This document shows positions 11,580-22,110 of a stretch of DNA of 64,000 nt, piece by piece. The position numbers and the translations under genes were made by a program. Source of the DNA: Telopea speciosissima. Taxonomy: Eukaryota > Streptophyta > Magnoliopsida > Proteales > Proteaceae. Numbering within the stretch: position 1 is the stretch's first letter; each line of letters begins with the position of its first letter. Location of the stretch: contig NC_057926.1 of the NCBI RefSeq assembly GCF_018873765.1, forward strand, positions 37,308,946-37,372,945. Direction: 5' to 3'. The notes under the pieces were generated by a model. That model had not been told where the DNA came from, did no database searches, and worked only from the letters and a program-made list of their open reading frames with translations.

Positions 11580-11978
11580 GTGATTGCTGGCCCATTTTTT
11601 CTTGAAATTTGTAAAGTTTATCAGAAGTTCTTCTCCATATTTTTATTTTATGGAGATTTTCTACTGGCCGATTGTTGTGAGATATTCATCTTTGTCAACA
11701 GATCTGGTTACCGAACTTCTTCTCCACATTTTTATTTTATTTTTGATATGTATTTCTTCTCCATTTCCGTTCTGTGTACATATCCATCTATTGTTTTCAT
11801 ACCTAGAGATCCATTGCTCTTGGAGACAATAGCCCTGTTGGTTGCTGGGTTAGTTTGGGCTCTTATTATTCTGCCAAAGAGAAACATGAAGATTGATGGC
11901 TTGTTGGGAGCAGGGCTTTTAGCAATATACTTGTTATCTATTTCTTTGAGAGTTATCCAATCCATTGGATCTACCTAG
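11580..11978 (+). CDS. Conserved 132-codon open frame in the leader of Harbinger copy A
   Basis: The frame is open in both long Harbinger copies (partner 20831-21229) with about ten amino-acid differences, no indel and the same stop. Its C-terminal half (PLLLETIALLVAGLVWALII, KRNMKIDGLLGAGLLAIYLL, SLRVIQSIGST) predicts two membrane helices. The only start at the upstream edge is TTG; internal ATGs are at KRNM and FDMYF. It may be an exon of a spliced leader transcript or a captured host fragment. I do not recognise a family. Confidence 0.35.
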   Translation: MIAGPFFLEICKVYQKFFSIFLFYGDFLLADCCEIFIFVNRSGYRTSSPHFYFIFDMYFFSISVLCTYPSIVFIPRDPLLLETIALLVAGLVWALIILPKRNMKIDGLLGAGLLAIYLLSISLRVIQSIGST

Positions 11979-12829
11979 TTTCATCATTTTGTACAGTTAA
12001 CCATACGATATGTGAAATCAATGGATCAATTGTAGTTGATAGCCTAGGATTGAGAACAATGTGATGATTGACAATGAGATCTACTTCTGGTTTCTCTGTC
12101 TTCAAATCAGTTTTTTTTCCCCCTGTAGAAAGATGGGTTTGGCTACTCTATTACCTTTGCTTGATTGATGCTCATCCAGGGCTGTTGTATCTTATTTTCT
12201 TGCTCATCCAGGGCTGTAGAGGTAAATTAAAAAAATAGTTTAAGGAAATATTTAGCTGTTAAATATAGTGTAAGTTACAGTAAGAATTGTAAAGAGCCGC
12301 TGTACATGGTGCTGAATGATTGTGGTCCATACCATTCTTGAAGAATCTATATCTTCTTACTTTTTCTTTTCTTTTTCCTTTTGTTCCCTTTAGCTCTATA
12401 ACCATGGTGCTAAATGATAACTTGTCTTAATCGTATGTTTTATTATGTATTGATTTATCTAGTCATTTCAATGATTTTTTTTGAGTCCATGAGTTCTTAT
12501 TGAGTAAATAGGAGGGATTTAGGTGTTGGTGTGAGAAAACTCCACTGTCCATACTTCAATTATGGAAATCTTGCTTGTTAACTTTCTCATGCAAAGATTC
12601 ACTTCATTGCAACTCTCTTGATTATTTCTGTTTTAGACCTTTGGTCATTGCATTCCTCATGTAGAGATTCATGCTACTTTAATTTTTTTGTTATATTTCT
12701 GTTTTGCTTTCATACATCCCTTCCTTTGTTAGTCAACCTTGAGGTTGGTAATGGATCAGTAGAGCCTTGTGCATAGCATGTGTATGTCATCTTCTTTTTA
12801 ATATTGTTTGTTACCTATATTCAGATTTT

Positions 12830-13844
12830 ATGGCTACTGCATCAAAATTAAAAGGAAAAGCAAAAGTAGGGCCTGTCTCTTGGTCCAACAATGAGACTGC
12901 CATACTAGTTAGGTTCATGGTAGAGAATGTAAGGTCTGGCAATAAGTGTAGGACAACCTTTAATAAGAATGGGTGGGATGACATTCATACTCGGTTAGAA
13001 GCCACGCTTGGTAGGACTTTTGATAGGGAACAGATAAGGAACAAGTTCAACAAGCTGAGGATAGAGTACGAAAGTTTTAAATCATTGCTGCAAATGACGG
13101 GCTTTGGATGGAACTCAGTTACCAACACAGTTACCTTTGATGATGATAGCATTTGGGATAGAACTATAGCGGTAAATACTATATACTACTATTTTTCCTT
13201 GGTTGAATATAGACTATTATATTTGTATCGTATAATTTTAATATTTTATTTTATATCATATATAGGTCAATCCTGCATAGAAAAAATTTAGGCATCAAGG
13301 TTTGTCACATTGGCATGATCTCCAAATTATATTTGGAGATTCTTATGCCCGTGGGGATGGTGGAGTAGATCACACGCAAGACTGGGTGACAACTGGACTT
13401 GAAGATCTAGAAATTGAGGAAGAAATTACTTCACCACTCCACAACACTCCAACAAATGTAGATACTTTGAGAGACGATGAGGTTGAGGAAAGGATCCATA
13501 CTTCAACCCATAACCAAGATAGGACTCCAACAGCAAAACGAAGGCGCAGTGTCAGCAACAGTCTCTCAGGTGCTTTAGGATATGTGGGAAAGTTGTGTCA
13601 AATGAAGATAGAAAAGGCAACTGCAAGTACTGAAGCTATTTCTGCAGTTTCAGGCTTTGGCACATCAGCTTCCATCGACACTAGTATATTGGCATGCACA
13701 CATGTCCTTGACGAAATTCCTGATATAGGCAAGGACATGTATCTGAAGGCCTCAAAGCAAATTAGGGAGTCAACTGCGTGGAGGGAGTCATTCATTGGTT
13801 AAAGGCCCGATAGGAGGATGTGGCTGTTGGAAGAGTTAGAATAG
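12830..13844 (+). pseudogene. Harbinger ORF1 (Myb/SANT-like DNA-binding protein), copy A
   Basis: Exons 12830-13171 and 13266-13844 are separated by a short AT-rich GT-AG intron. The product starts MATASKLKGKAKVG and has a Myb/SANT-like trihelix fold typical of PIF/Harbinger ORF1: VSWSNNETAILVRFMVENV, GWDDIHTRLEATLGRTF, EQIRNKFNKLRIEYESFKS. The C-terminal half is acidic with a TAKRRRSVS basic patch. ORF1 proteins bind the terminal repeats and bring the transposase into the nucleus. Compared with copy B there are two in-frame stops, one at the start of exon 2 where copy B has AWKKFR, and one after ESFIG. The gene is therefore dead in this copy. Confidence 0.8.
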
Positions 13845-14099
13845 TGTGGTATTTTGATTGAACTTGAAACAATTATGTTTATTTGAATTTGTGGCTGTTA
13901 TGATGCTAGAACTTAGATGTTATTTGAGTCTGTTTGGTTTAATTTGGGTGGCATGTTGTTAGAACTTGAAACAATTATTTCTATGATTTCTGTTTGGAAC
14001 AATTTGTTACTACAATATATAAGTTTGTGATATTATATTATGTTTATGGTAGAAGCTGTTATTTAAAGTTTTTTATACTGTTGTGCAGTTGTAGTAGTT

Positions 14100-15506
14100 A
14101 TGGAACAAATATACCAATTCAGTTATGATTCATCAAGTGATGAGGATGATTTGATTATCATATCCACAATTTTAATTACGGCACAATCTTTATACACTAG
14201 AGAACCCTGTAGGGATGGTAAACATCCAGGATCCATAAAGGTCCATGAGGTTTTGATTGGTCATGCAAATCGCTGCTATGAAGAGTAATGTATGGAAAGA
14301 CGTGTTTCAAAATCTATGTACACTGATGATACACTAAAACTGGTTGAAAGACACTTGGTATTTAATGGTGGATGAACAAGTAGCCATGTTTATGCTGATA
14401 GTGGGTAAGGGTTTTTCTAATAGAAAAATTCAAGAGGATTTTCAATATTCTAGGGAGACCATTAGCCGTACATTCAAGAGAGTGTTAAGAGCTATGGGAA
14501 AATTGGCAAAAGAAAGGATCAGACCACCAGATGTCAAAAAAATTGAGCAGGATATGCGTGCAAAACCTAAGTGCTATCATTTTTTTAAGGTAATATGCAA
14601 TAAATACAAAAATTATAAATCAATTATTTATATTTATAGTATTCAAGTATGACAAGTTTTGGTGATTCTTCTCATTGTTTTTAGGATTGTATTGGAGCAA
14701 TTGATGGTAGTCATATTAGTGCCATAGTCCCAAAGGAAAACGCTACTCGTTATAAAAACCGCAAGGGCATTATCACAAAGAACGTGATGTGTATATGTGA
14801 TTTTGATATGCGATTCACGAATGTTTATGCGGATTGGGAAGACAGCGCTAATGATTGTCGTATATTTGAACAAGAAAGGAGGGATCTCGCGTTAGAGTTC
14901 CCACACCCGCCTAAAGGTAAAACCCATTGAATCGTACTGATAAAATAAATCAGTTCGTATGAAATATTTCAATTGCTAACTTGGGTTTTTCTTTACAATG
15001 GTTTATATGTAGGAAAATATTATGTTGTGGACTCTGGGTATGCAAATCAACTTGGATACCTAACTTCATTCCGTGGTGAGAAGTACCATATTTTCGACTA
15101 CCAGGGAGCTGGGAGAATCCCAAAGACCACTAAAGAGTTGTTCAACTACACACATTCCTCACTTAAGAATGTAATTGAGTGTACATTTGGGGTTTTGAAA
15201 AATAGATTCAAAATATTAAGAAATATGCCAGCTTATGCAGTCAAACTCCAGACCTACATTGTGATTGCATGTTGTGGATTGCATAATTATATCCGTGATG
15301 AACAAAGGGCAGACGCTGAATTTACTGCCTTAAGTGAGGATGACATAGTAGTCATAGATCGATTAAATCTTGACCCCGAGCCGTATGAAGGATCTATGCC
15401 TACTCTCAGTCAGAGAGACAGTGCAAGAATCATGAGTAATGTGCGGATACACATTGCACGTCATTTGGCCAAAAGTTGTAGGATGACAGAAACCGAATTT
15501 ACATGA
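14100..15506 (+). pseudogene. PIF/Harbinger DDE transposase, copy A
   Basis: Exons 14100-14589, 14685-14916 and 15013-15506. The N-terminal helix-turn-helix region is recognisable (MLIVGKGFSNRKIQEDFQYS, RTFKRVLRAMG). The DDE_Tnp_4 catalytic core follows: first Asp in CIGAIDGSHI, second Asp in the DWEDSANDCRIF segment, Glu in NVIECTFGVLKNRFKIL, and the family hallmark VDSGYANQLGYL. These enzymes excise and integrate the element and are the ancestors of plant ALP1. An in-frame stop after CYEE and a frame change near 14285-14345 break the N-terminal exon, so the protein is not made as one chain. The catalytic triad itself is preserved. Confidence 0.85.
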
Positions 15507-15712
15507 GTTTCTTTATGTGTTTGTGACCAAACTATGGAACTGTTTATGTAACTTATATTGAATTTGGTATGACAAACTTTTAGACGTTGATGGGTTATAT
15601 GCAGAATATTTTATTTTGAATCTGTTGTTATGATGTTAAATATAACTGTCCTATTATCTGACAATTTGCATCAAGTCATTGCAATTTAAGAACATTCATA
15701 TTCAATATCCAG

Positions 15713-16174
15713 ATGTCTACTAATGTGAATTTACATTCTGTCGCAAAATACGCGAAATGTGGAAGAGAATGCATGATATGGACATCTAGTTCTAAAAATA
15801 ATAGAGGAAGAGATTATTTTCGATGTCCTATAGGATGTTCATTTTTTCTTTGAGTGAATCAATTGAAATGGTGTCCATGTGCACAAGGACAATGTAAAGT
15901 TAGGACAGCGAAAACAGAAAAAAATTGTGATCGCTCATTTTGGTGCTGTCCAAATTCAACTGGGGTATGATCACCATGCAACCATTTTATTTTGTTTATT
16001 TTACATTATTTACCATTAATTTACATAATTATATATGATACTCATAACATATATGAATTTACAGAATGATAATCGTGGCTGTGGGTATTTCAAATGGATA
16101 GAAGAAGATATGACCTCATCATCTAGTCAACAAACTAATGTCTCAAGGGTTTGTCCTTCAGGGTCAACAGCTGT
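15713..16174 (+). pseudogene. GRF-type zinc-finger gene of Harbinger copy A, truncated
   Basis: Exon 1 (15713-15965) reads MSTNVNLHSV, CGRECMIWTSSSKNN, GRDYFRCPIGCSFF, the pattern of a GRF zinc finger. A second GRF-like motif begins NCDRSFWCCPNST and continues across an intron into exon 2 (from 16065) as NDNRGCGYFKWIEED. An in-frame stop replaces the Trp of the copy B sequence FLWVNQ. The last part of the gene is missing because the element is deleted between this point and its right terminus. Confidence 0.65.
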
Positions 16175-16487
16175 ATCGGTTAGAACGGCGTTCTGAGATA
16201 AAAAATGACTATTTGGTAACGGTTTCAAGAACGCCGTTCAGAACAGAAATCGTGTTTGGTAAAACCTGTTATGAACGGTGTTTGATATTAATTACAATAA
16301 TGTCATCCATAGAAGGAAATAAAATAAAATGTATCTTACATAACAAACTTAAATTAAAAATATCTTATAAAAACATATTAAAATAATTTTAAATATAAAA
16401 TCCATAACCAACCTTACCATAAATTAAAATATAGTATGTTATAGTTAATTAAAACAATTATTACAACTTTAACACTTAAAACTTGTA

Positions 16488-17085
16488 TTAATCTTCTTCT
16501 TTCTTCAGGTTTAGCTTAGTAAGACCTTCAAGGATGTCTTTGAACGTCTTGGCTTGATTTTCTGTCGATGTAATTGCACTCTTGCAATAACCTTTCAGAA
16601 ATTTCGATGAAGACGTAACCCATACAGCTATTGACCCTAAGGGATAAACCCTTGAGACATTAGTTTGTTGACTAGATGATGAAGTCGTATCTTCTTCTAT
16701 CCATTTGAAATACCCACAGCCTCGATTATCATTCTGTAAATTCATATATGTTATGAGTATTATATATAATTATGTAAATTAATGATAAATAATGTAAAAT
16801 AAACGAAATAAAATGGTTGCATGGTGATCGTACCCCAGTTGAATTTGGACAACACCAAAATGAGCGACCACAATTTTTTTTTGTTTTCGCTGTCCTAACT
16901 TTACATTGTCCTTGTGCACATGGACACCATTTCAATTGATTCACCCAGAGAAAAAATGAACATCCTATGGGACATCGAAAATAATCTCTTCCTTTATTAT
17001 TTTCAGAACTAGATGTCCATATCATGCATTCTCTTTCACATTTTTCGTATTTTACGACAAAATATAAATTCACATTAGTAGACAT
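16488..17085 (-). CDS. GRF-type zinc-finger protein encoded by Harbinger copy B
   Basis: Exons 16834-17085 and 16488-16733 (GT-AG intron) give a 165-residue protein with no stop. It begins MSTNVNLYFVVKYEKC. The first GRF-type finger runs ECMIWTSSSENN, GRDYFRCPIGCSFFLWVNQ. A second Cys-rich unit, CPCAQGQCKVRT..KKNCGRSFWCCP, crosses the intron and ends GCGYFKWIEED. The tail (KAITSTENQ-like, ILEGLTKLNLKKEED) is charged and helical. GRF fingers bind nucleic acid in topoisomerase III, APE2 and NEIL3 and are common in plant mobile elements. The gene lies just downstream of the transposase on the same strand in both Harbinger copies, so it is part of the element. Standard PIF/Harbinger elements are described with only ORF1 and transposase. 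Confidence 0.65.
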
Positions 17086-17291
17086 CTGCACATTGAATAT
17101 GAATGTTCTTAAATTGCAATGACTTGATGCAAATTGTCAGTTAATAGGACAGTTATATTAAACATCATAACAACAGATTCAAAATAAAATATTCTGCATA
17201 TAACCCATCAACGTCTATAAGTTTGTCATACCAAATTCAACATAAGTTATATAAACAGTTTCATAGTTTGATCACAAACACATAAAGAAAC

Positions 17292-18701
17292 TCATGTAAG
17301 TCCGATTTCTGTCATCCTACAACTTCTGACCAAATGACGTGCAATGTGTATCCGCACATTATTCATGATTCTTGCACTGTCTCTCTGACTGAGAGTAGGC
17401 ATAGATCCTTCATACGGCTCGGGGTCAGAATTTAATGGATCTATGACTACTGTGTCGTCCTCACTTAAGGCAGTAAATTCAGCATCCGTCATGTGTTCAT
17501 CACGGATATAATTATGCATTCCACAACATGCAATCACAATGTAGGTTTGGAGTTTGACTGCATAAGCTGACATATTTCTTAATATTTTGAATATATTTTT
17601 CAAAACCCCATATGTACGCTCAATTACATTCCTAAGTGAGGAATGTCTGTAGTTGAACTACTCTTTAGCAGTCTTTGGGGTTCTCTCAGCTCCCTGGTAG
17701 TTGGAAATATGGTACTTCTCACCACGGAATGGAATTAGGTATCCAAGTTGATTTGCATACCCAGAGTCCATAACATAATATTTTTCTACATACAAACCAT
17801 TGTAAAGAAAAACCCAAGTTAGCAATTGAAATATTTCATACGAACTGATTTATTTTATCAGTACGATTCAATGGGTTTTACCTTCAGGCGGGTGTGGGAA
17901 CTCTAACGCGGGATCCCTCCTTGTTTGTTCAAATATACGACAATCATTAATGTTGCCTTCCCAACCCGCATAAACGTACGTGAATCGCATATCAAAATCA
18001 CATATACACATCACGTTTTGTGTGATAATGCCCTTGCGATTTCTATAACGAGTAGCGTCTTCCTTTGGGACTATGGCACTAATATGACTACCATCAATTG
18101 CTCCAATACAATCCTAAAAACAATGAGAAGAATCACCAAAACTTATCATACTTGAATACTATAATATAAATAATTGATTTGCAATTTTTGTATTATTGCA
18201 TATTACCTTAAAGAAAGGATAGTACTTAGGTTTTGCACGCATATCATGCTCAATTTTTTTGACATCTGGTGGTCTGATCCTTTCTTTTGCCAATTTTTCC
18301 ATCGCTCTTAACACTCTCTTGAATGTACGGATAATGGTCTCCCCAGAATGTTGAAAATTCTCTTGAATTTTTCGATTAGATAAACCCTTACCCACTATCA
18401 GCATAAACATAATTACTTGTTCATCCACCCTTAAATATTGAGTGTCTTTCAATCACTTTCGGTGTACCATCAGTGTACATAGATTCTGAAACACATGTCT
18501 TTCCATGTAGTACTCTTCATAGCAGCGATTTGCATGACCAGTCAGAACCTCATGGACCTTTATGGATCCTGGATATCTACCATCCCTATAAGGTTCTCTA
18601 GTGTATAAAGATTGTGCCGCAATTAAAATTGTGGATATGATAATCAAATCATCATCATCACTTGATGAATCATAACTGAATTGGTGTATTTGTTCTATAG
18701 C
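17292..18701 (-). pseudogene. PIF/Harbinger DDE transposase, copy B
   Basis: Exons on the minus strand are 18207-18701, 17882-18113 and 17292-17785. The order of motifs matches copy A: MLIVGKGLSNRKIQENFQHS, CIGAIDGSHI (first Asp), NINDCRIFEQ (second Asp), VDSGYANQLGYL, NVIERTYGVLKN (Glu) and the RDSARIMNNVRIHIARHL tail. The expected start codon reads ATA. One in-frame stop lies between HRK and LKDTQYL, and another is in KE.FNYRHS where copy A has Leu. The enzyme is therefore inactive, though the acidic triad remains. Confidence 0.85.
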
Positions 18702-18953
18702 TGCTACAACAGCATAACAATATAAAAAACTTTAAATAACAGATTCTACCATAAACATAATATAATATCACAAACTTACATATTGTAGCAACAAATTGTT
18801 CCAAACAGAAATTCATAGAAATAAAGCACAAGTTCTAACAACATACCACCCAAATTAAACCAAACAGACTCAAATAACATATAAGTTCTAGCATCATAAC
18901 AACCACAAATTCAAAATAAATATAATTGTTTTAAGTTCAATCAAAACACCACA

Positions 18954-19968
18954 CTATTTTAACTCCTCCAACAGCCACATCCTCCTATCGGGCCTACAAC
19001 CAATGAATGATTCCCTCCACGCAGCTGACTCCCTAATTTGCTTTGAGGCCTTCAGATACATGTCATTGCCTATATTAGGAATTTCGTCAAGGACACGTGT
19101 GCATGCCAATATACTAGTATCGATGGAAGCTGATGTGCCAAAGCCTGAAATTGCAGAAATGGCTTCAGTACTTGCAGCTGCCTTTTCTATCTTCATTTGA
19201 CACAACTTTCCCACATATCCCAAAGCATCTGAGAGATTGTTGCTGACACTGCGCCTTCGTTTCACTGTTGGAGTCCTATCTTGGTTATGGGTTGAAGTAT
19301 GGATCCTTTCCTCAACCTCACCGTCTTTCAAAGTATCTACATTTGTTGGAGTGTTGTGGAGTGGTGTAGTAATTTTCTCCTCAACCTCTAGATCTTCAAG
19401 TCCAGTAGTCATCCAGTCTTGCGTGTGATCTACTCCACCATCTCCACGGGCATAAGAATCTTCAAATATAATTTGGAGATCATGCCAATGTGACAAGCCT
19501 TGATGCCTAAACTTTTTCCATGCAGGATTGACCTATATACGATATAAAATAAAATATTAGAATTATACGATACAAATATAATAGTCTATATTCAACCAAG
19601 AAAAAATAGTAGTATATAGTATTTACCGCTATAGCTTTATCCCAAATGTTGTCATCATCAACGGTAACTGTGTTGGTAACTGAGTTCCATCCAAAGCCCG
19701 TCATTTGAAGCAATGATTTAAAACTTTCGTACTCTATCCTCAGCTTGTTGAACTTGTTCCTTATCTGTTCCCTATCAAAAATCCTATCAAGCGTGGCTTC
19801 TAACCGAGTATGAATGTCATCCCATCCATTTCTATTAAAGGTTGCCACACTCTTGTTGCCAGACCTTACATTCTCTACCATGAACCTAACTAGTATGGCA
19901 GTCTCATTGTTGGACCAAGAGATAGACCCTACTTTTGCTTTTCCTTTTGATTTTGATGCAGTAGCCAT
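18954..19968 (-). CDS. Harbinger ORF1 (Myb/SANT-like), copy B, open reading frame
   Basis: Exons 19627-19968 and 18954-19532 join to 306 codons plus stop with no break. The N-terminal Myb/SANT-like domain has SISWSNNETAILVRFMVENV, GWDDIHTRLEATLDR and EQIRNKFNKLRIEYESFK. The second exon opens VNPAWKKFRHQGLSHWHDL, acidic and Ser/Thr-rich sequence follows, then KRRRSVSNN and a helical C terminus ending LLEELK. The start was chosen because MATAS follows an in-frame intron-like leader and is conserved in copy A. As the element's DNA-binding accessory protein it could still be translated, but with no working transposase here it could act only in trans. Confidence 0.75.
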
Positions 19969-20830
19969 AAAATCTGAATATAGATAACAAACAATATTAA
20001 AAAGAAGATGACATACACATGCTTTATACAAAGCTCTACTGATCCATTACCAACATCAAGTCTGACTAACAAAGGAAGGGATGTATGAAAGCAAAACAGA
20101 AATATAACAAAAAAATTAAAGTAGCATGAATCTCTACATAAGGAATGCAATGACCAAAGCTCTAAAACATAAATAAATCAAGAGAGTTGCAATGAAATGA
20201 ATCTTTGCATGAGAAAGTTAACAAGCAAGATTTCCATAATTGAAGTATGGACAGTGGAGTTTTCTCACACCAACATCTAAAGCCCTCCTATTTACTCAAT
20301 AAGAACTCATGGACTCAAAAAGAATCATTGAAATGACTAGATATATCAATATATAATAAAACATACGACTGAGACAAGTTATCATTCAGCACCATGGTTA
20401 TAGAGCTAAAGGGAACAAAAGGAAAAAGAAAAGAAAAAGTAAGAAGATATAGATTCTTCAAGAATGGTATGGCCCACAATCATTCAGCACCATGTACAGC
20501 GGCTCTTTGCAATTCTTATTGTAACTTACACTATATTTAACAGCTAAATATTTTCTTAAACTATTTTTTAATTTACCTCTTAGAAAAGGCTACCTGCTGA
20601 ACAAGAAAATAAAATACTACAGCCCAGCCCTGGATGAGCATCAATCAAGCAAAGGTAATAGAGCAGTCAAACCCATCTTTCTGCAGGGGAAAAAAAAACT
20701 GATTTGAAGACAGAGAAACCAGAAGTAGAACTCATTGTCAATCATCACATTGTTCACAATCCTAGGCTATTAACTACAATTGATCCATTGATTTCACATA
20801 TCGTATGGTTAACTGTACAAAATGATGAAA

Positions 20831-21229
20831 CTAGGTAGATCCAATGGATTGGATAACTCTCAAAGAAATAGATAACAAGTATATGGCTAAAAGCCCTGCT
20901 CCCAACAAGCCATCAATCTTCATGTTTCTCTTTGACAGAATAATAAGAGCCCAAACTAACCCAGCAACCAACAGGGCTATTGTCTCCAAGAGTAATGGAT
21001 CTTTAGGTATGAAAACAATAGATGGATATGTACACAGAACGGAAATGGAGAAGAAATACATATAAAAAATAAAATAAAAATATGGAGAAGAAGTTCGGTA
21101 ACCAGATCTGTTGACAGAGATGAAAATCTCACAACAATCGGCTAGTAGAAAATCTCTATAAAATAAAAATATGGAGAAGAACTTCTGATAAGCTTTACAA
21201 ATTTCAGGAAAAAATGGGCCAGCAATCAC
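20831..21229 (-). CDS. Conserved 132-codon open frame in the leader of Harbinger copy B
   Basis: Partner of the frame at 11580-11978, in the same place relative to the Harbinger terminus and with the same length and stop. Two predicted membrane helices (IALLVAGLVWALIIL, LLGAGLLAIYLLSISL) are unchanged. No ATG opens the conserved frame, so it may be a spliced exon or noncoding leader conserved by shared ancestry only. Confidence 0.35.
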   Translation of the reverse strand: MIAGPFFPEICKAYQKFFSIFLFYRDFLLADCCEIFISVNRSGYRTSSPYFYFIFYMYFFSISVLCTYPSIVFIPKDPLLLETIALLVAGLVWALIILSKRNMKIDGLLGAGLLAIYLLSISLRVIQSIGST

Positions 21230-21852
21230 AGAGAAAAACGAAGAACAGAGACCTAATTACAGAGAGAGGGAGCGAGAGAGAGAGAGTCACCTTCATTGTT
21301 GTGATTTTCAGTTGCAGAGAAGGTTGTGCTAGAGAGGTCCACTGTAGAAGAAACCTTCAAATGCGTGGGATGTTACTCCAAATCCTGCGACAAAGGAGAA
21401 ACCAGCAAAGTTAGATATCCATCCCAACAAACGACCGAGAGAGAGAGAGAACGAGACAGGGAGAGAACGAGACAGGTAGAGAGAGCAGAGAGAGAAAGTG
21501 AGAGAGATAGGGATAGAGAGCAAGAGAGAGATAGGAGATCACCCTTTTGCTGGTTCGCCTCCTCCTCTTTCTTCCTTTCCCTAGATTTGGGTTTTCTGTG
21601 TTTTTGATTGTCTTCGAGGGTTGCTCACGATTTTGATCGTCAATCGCGAGCCTTTCGTTCTTTGTTCTTTGCAGACCGTCTCTAAGACGGTTTGTAAAGA
21701 ACGTTCTTTACCTCAAAGATTCTTCCGATTCGTTCTTAAAGAACAAAAAAACGAACCGTCAAACCAAACGCAATTTCACGTTTTTTTGTTCTTAAAGAAC
21801 GAAAAACGTGCTCTGAACGCTGTTAAAACATTTACCAAACGCACTCCTAAAC

Positions 21853-22110
21853 TACGTTTGGTAAATGTCTGAACAGTGTTCAGCACTATTTTTGCGTTCT
21901 TTAAGAAGAAAAAAAGGTGAATTTGTGTTTGACTTGACGGTTCCTTTTTTGGTTCTTTAAGAACGAACAAAGAACGTTCTTTACAGACCGTCTCCGAGCA
22001 AAACCCGTGAAAAACAGTCCTGGGTTTTTAGAAAGTCTTGCGAAGAGGAGGGGAAGAGAAGGGGAAACGAAGGGGAAGAGAAGGATTCACAGCCACTTGA
22101 GACGCCAAAT
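21853..22110 (+). mobile_element. Terminal part of a third Harbinger-related element abutting copy B
   Basis: TACGTTTGGTAAATGTCTG, AACAGTGTTCAGCAC, GTGTTTGACTTGACGG and TTTAAGAACGAACAAAGAAC repeat the terminal and subterminal order of copies A and B in plus orientation, starting eight bases from the head of copy B. A CT-rich leader follows, as in the long copies. I see no related transposase after it and no right terminus, so this is a fragment or a diverged deletion derivative. Confidence 0.55.

Larger units (their letters stand above)
10952..16207 (+). mobile_element. PIF/Harbinger DNA transposon, copy A
   Basis: The left terminus GTGCGTTTGGTAAATGG is followed by subterminal GAACAGCGTTCAGAACAGG and TTTAAGAACAAA motifs, then a CT-rich leader (11250-11560). 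Genes follow in order: a conserved membrane-type open frame (11580-11978), ORF1 (12830-13844), transposase (14100-15506) and a GRF zinc-finger gene (15713-16174). The right end is internally deleted: homology with copy B stops at about 16174 and passes straight into a GAACGGCGTTCT terminal motif. Stop codons and frame breaks in ORF1, transposase and GRF gene make it non-autonomous. By eye it is about 94 percent identical to copy B. A 3-bp target duplication could not be assigned. Confidence 0.8.
16208..21844 (-). mobile_element. PIF/Harbinger DNA transposon, copy B (longer, inverted to copy A)
   Basis: On the minus strand the element starts at 21844 with GTGCGTTTGGTAAATG and ends near 16208 at a terminus reading TTTGGTAACGG on the plus strand, with AACGCCGTTCAGAACAG and GTGTTTGGTAAAACC just inside. 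Gene order is the same as in copy A. ORF1 and the GRF gene are open throughout; the transposase has two in-frame stops and an ATA where copy A has its ATG. The right end keeps about 300 bp lost from copy A, including the 3' end of the GRF gene. Copies A and B therefore form an inverted repeat with arms of about 5.2 kb joined at 16207/16208. Confidence 0.8.

Noticed and set aside
21326-21607. Arg/Glu-rich open frame on the plus strand
   Set aside because: It is the complement of the CT-rich leader of Harbinger copy B, low complexity only.
10952-21844. The inverted repeat as a pure assembly artefact
   Set aside because: The two arms differ at many positions, have different deletions and different broken genes, so they are separate old copies; only the exact join still needs long reads.
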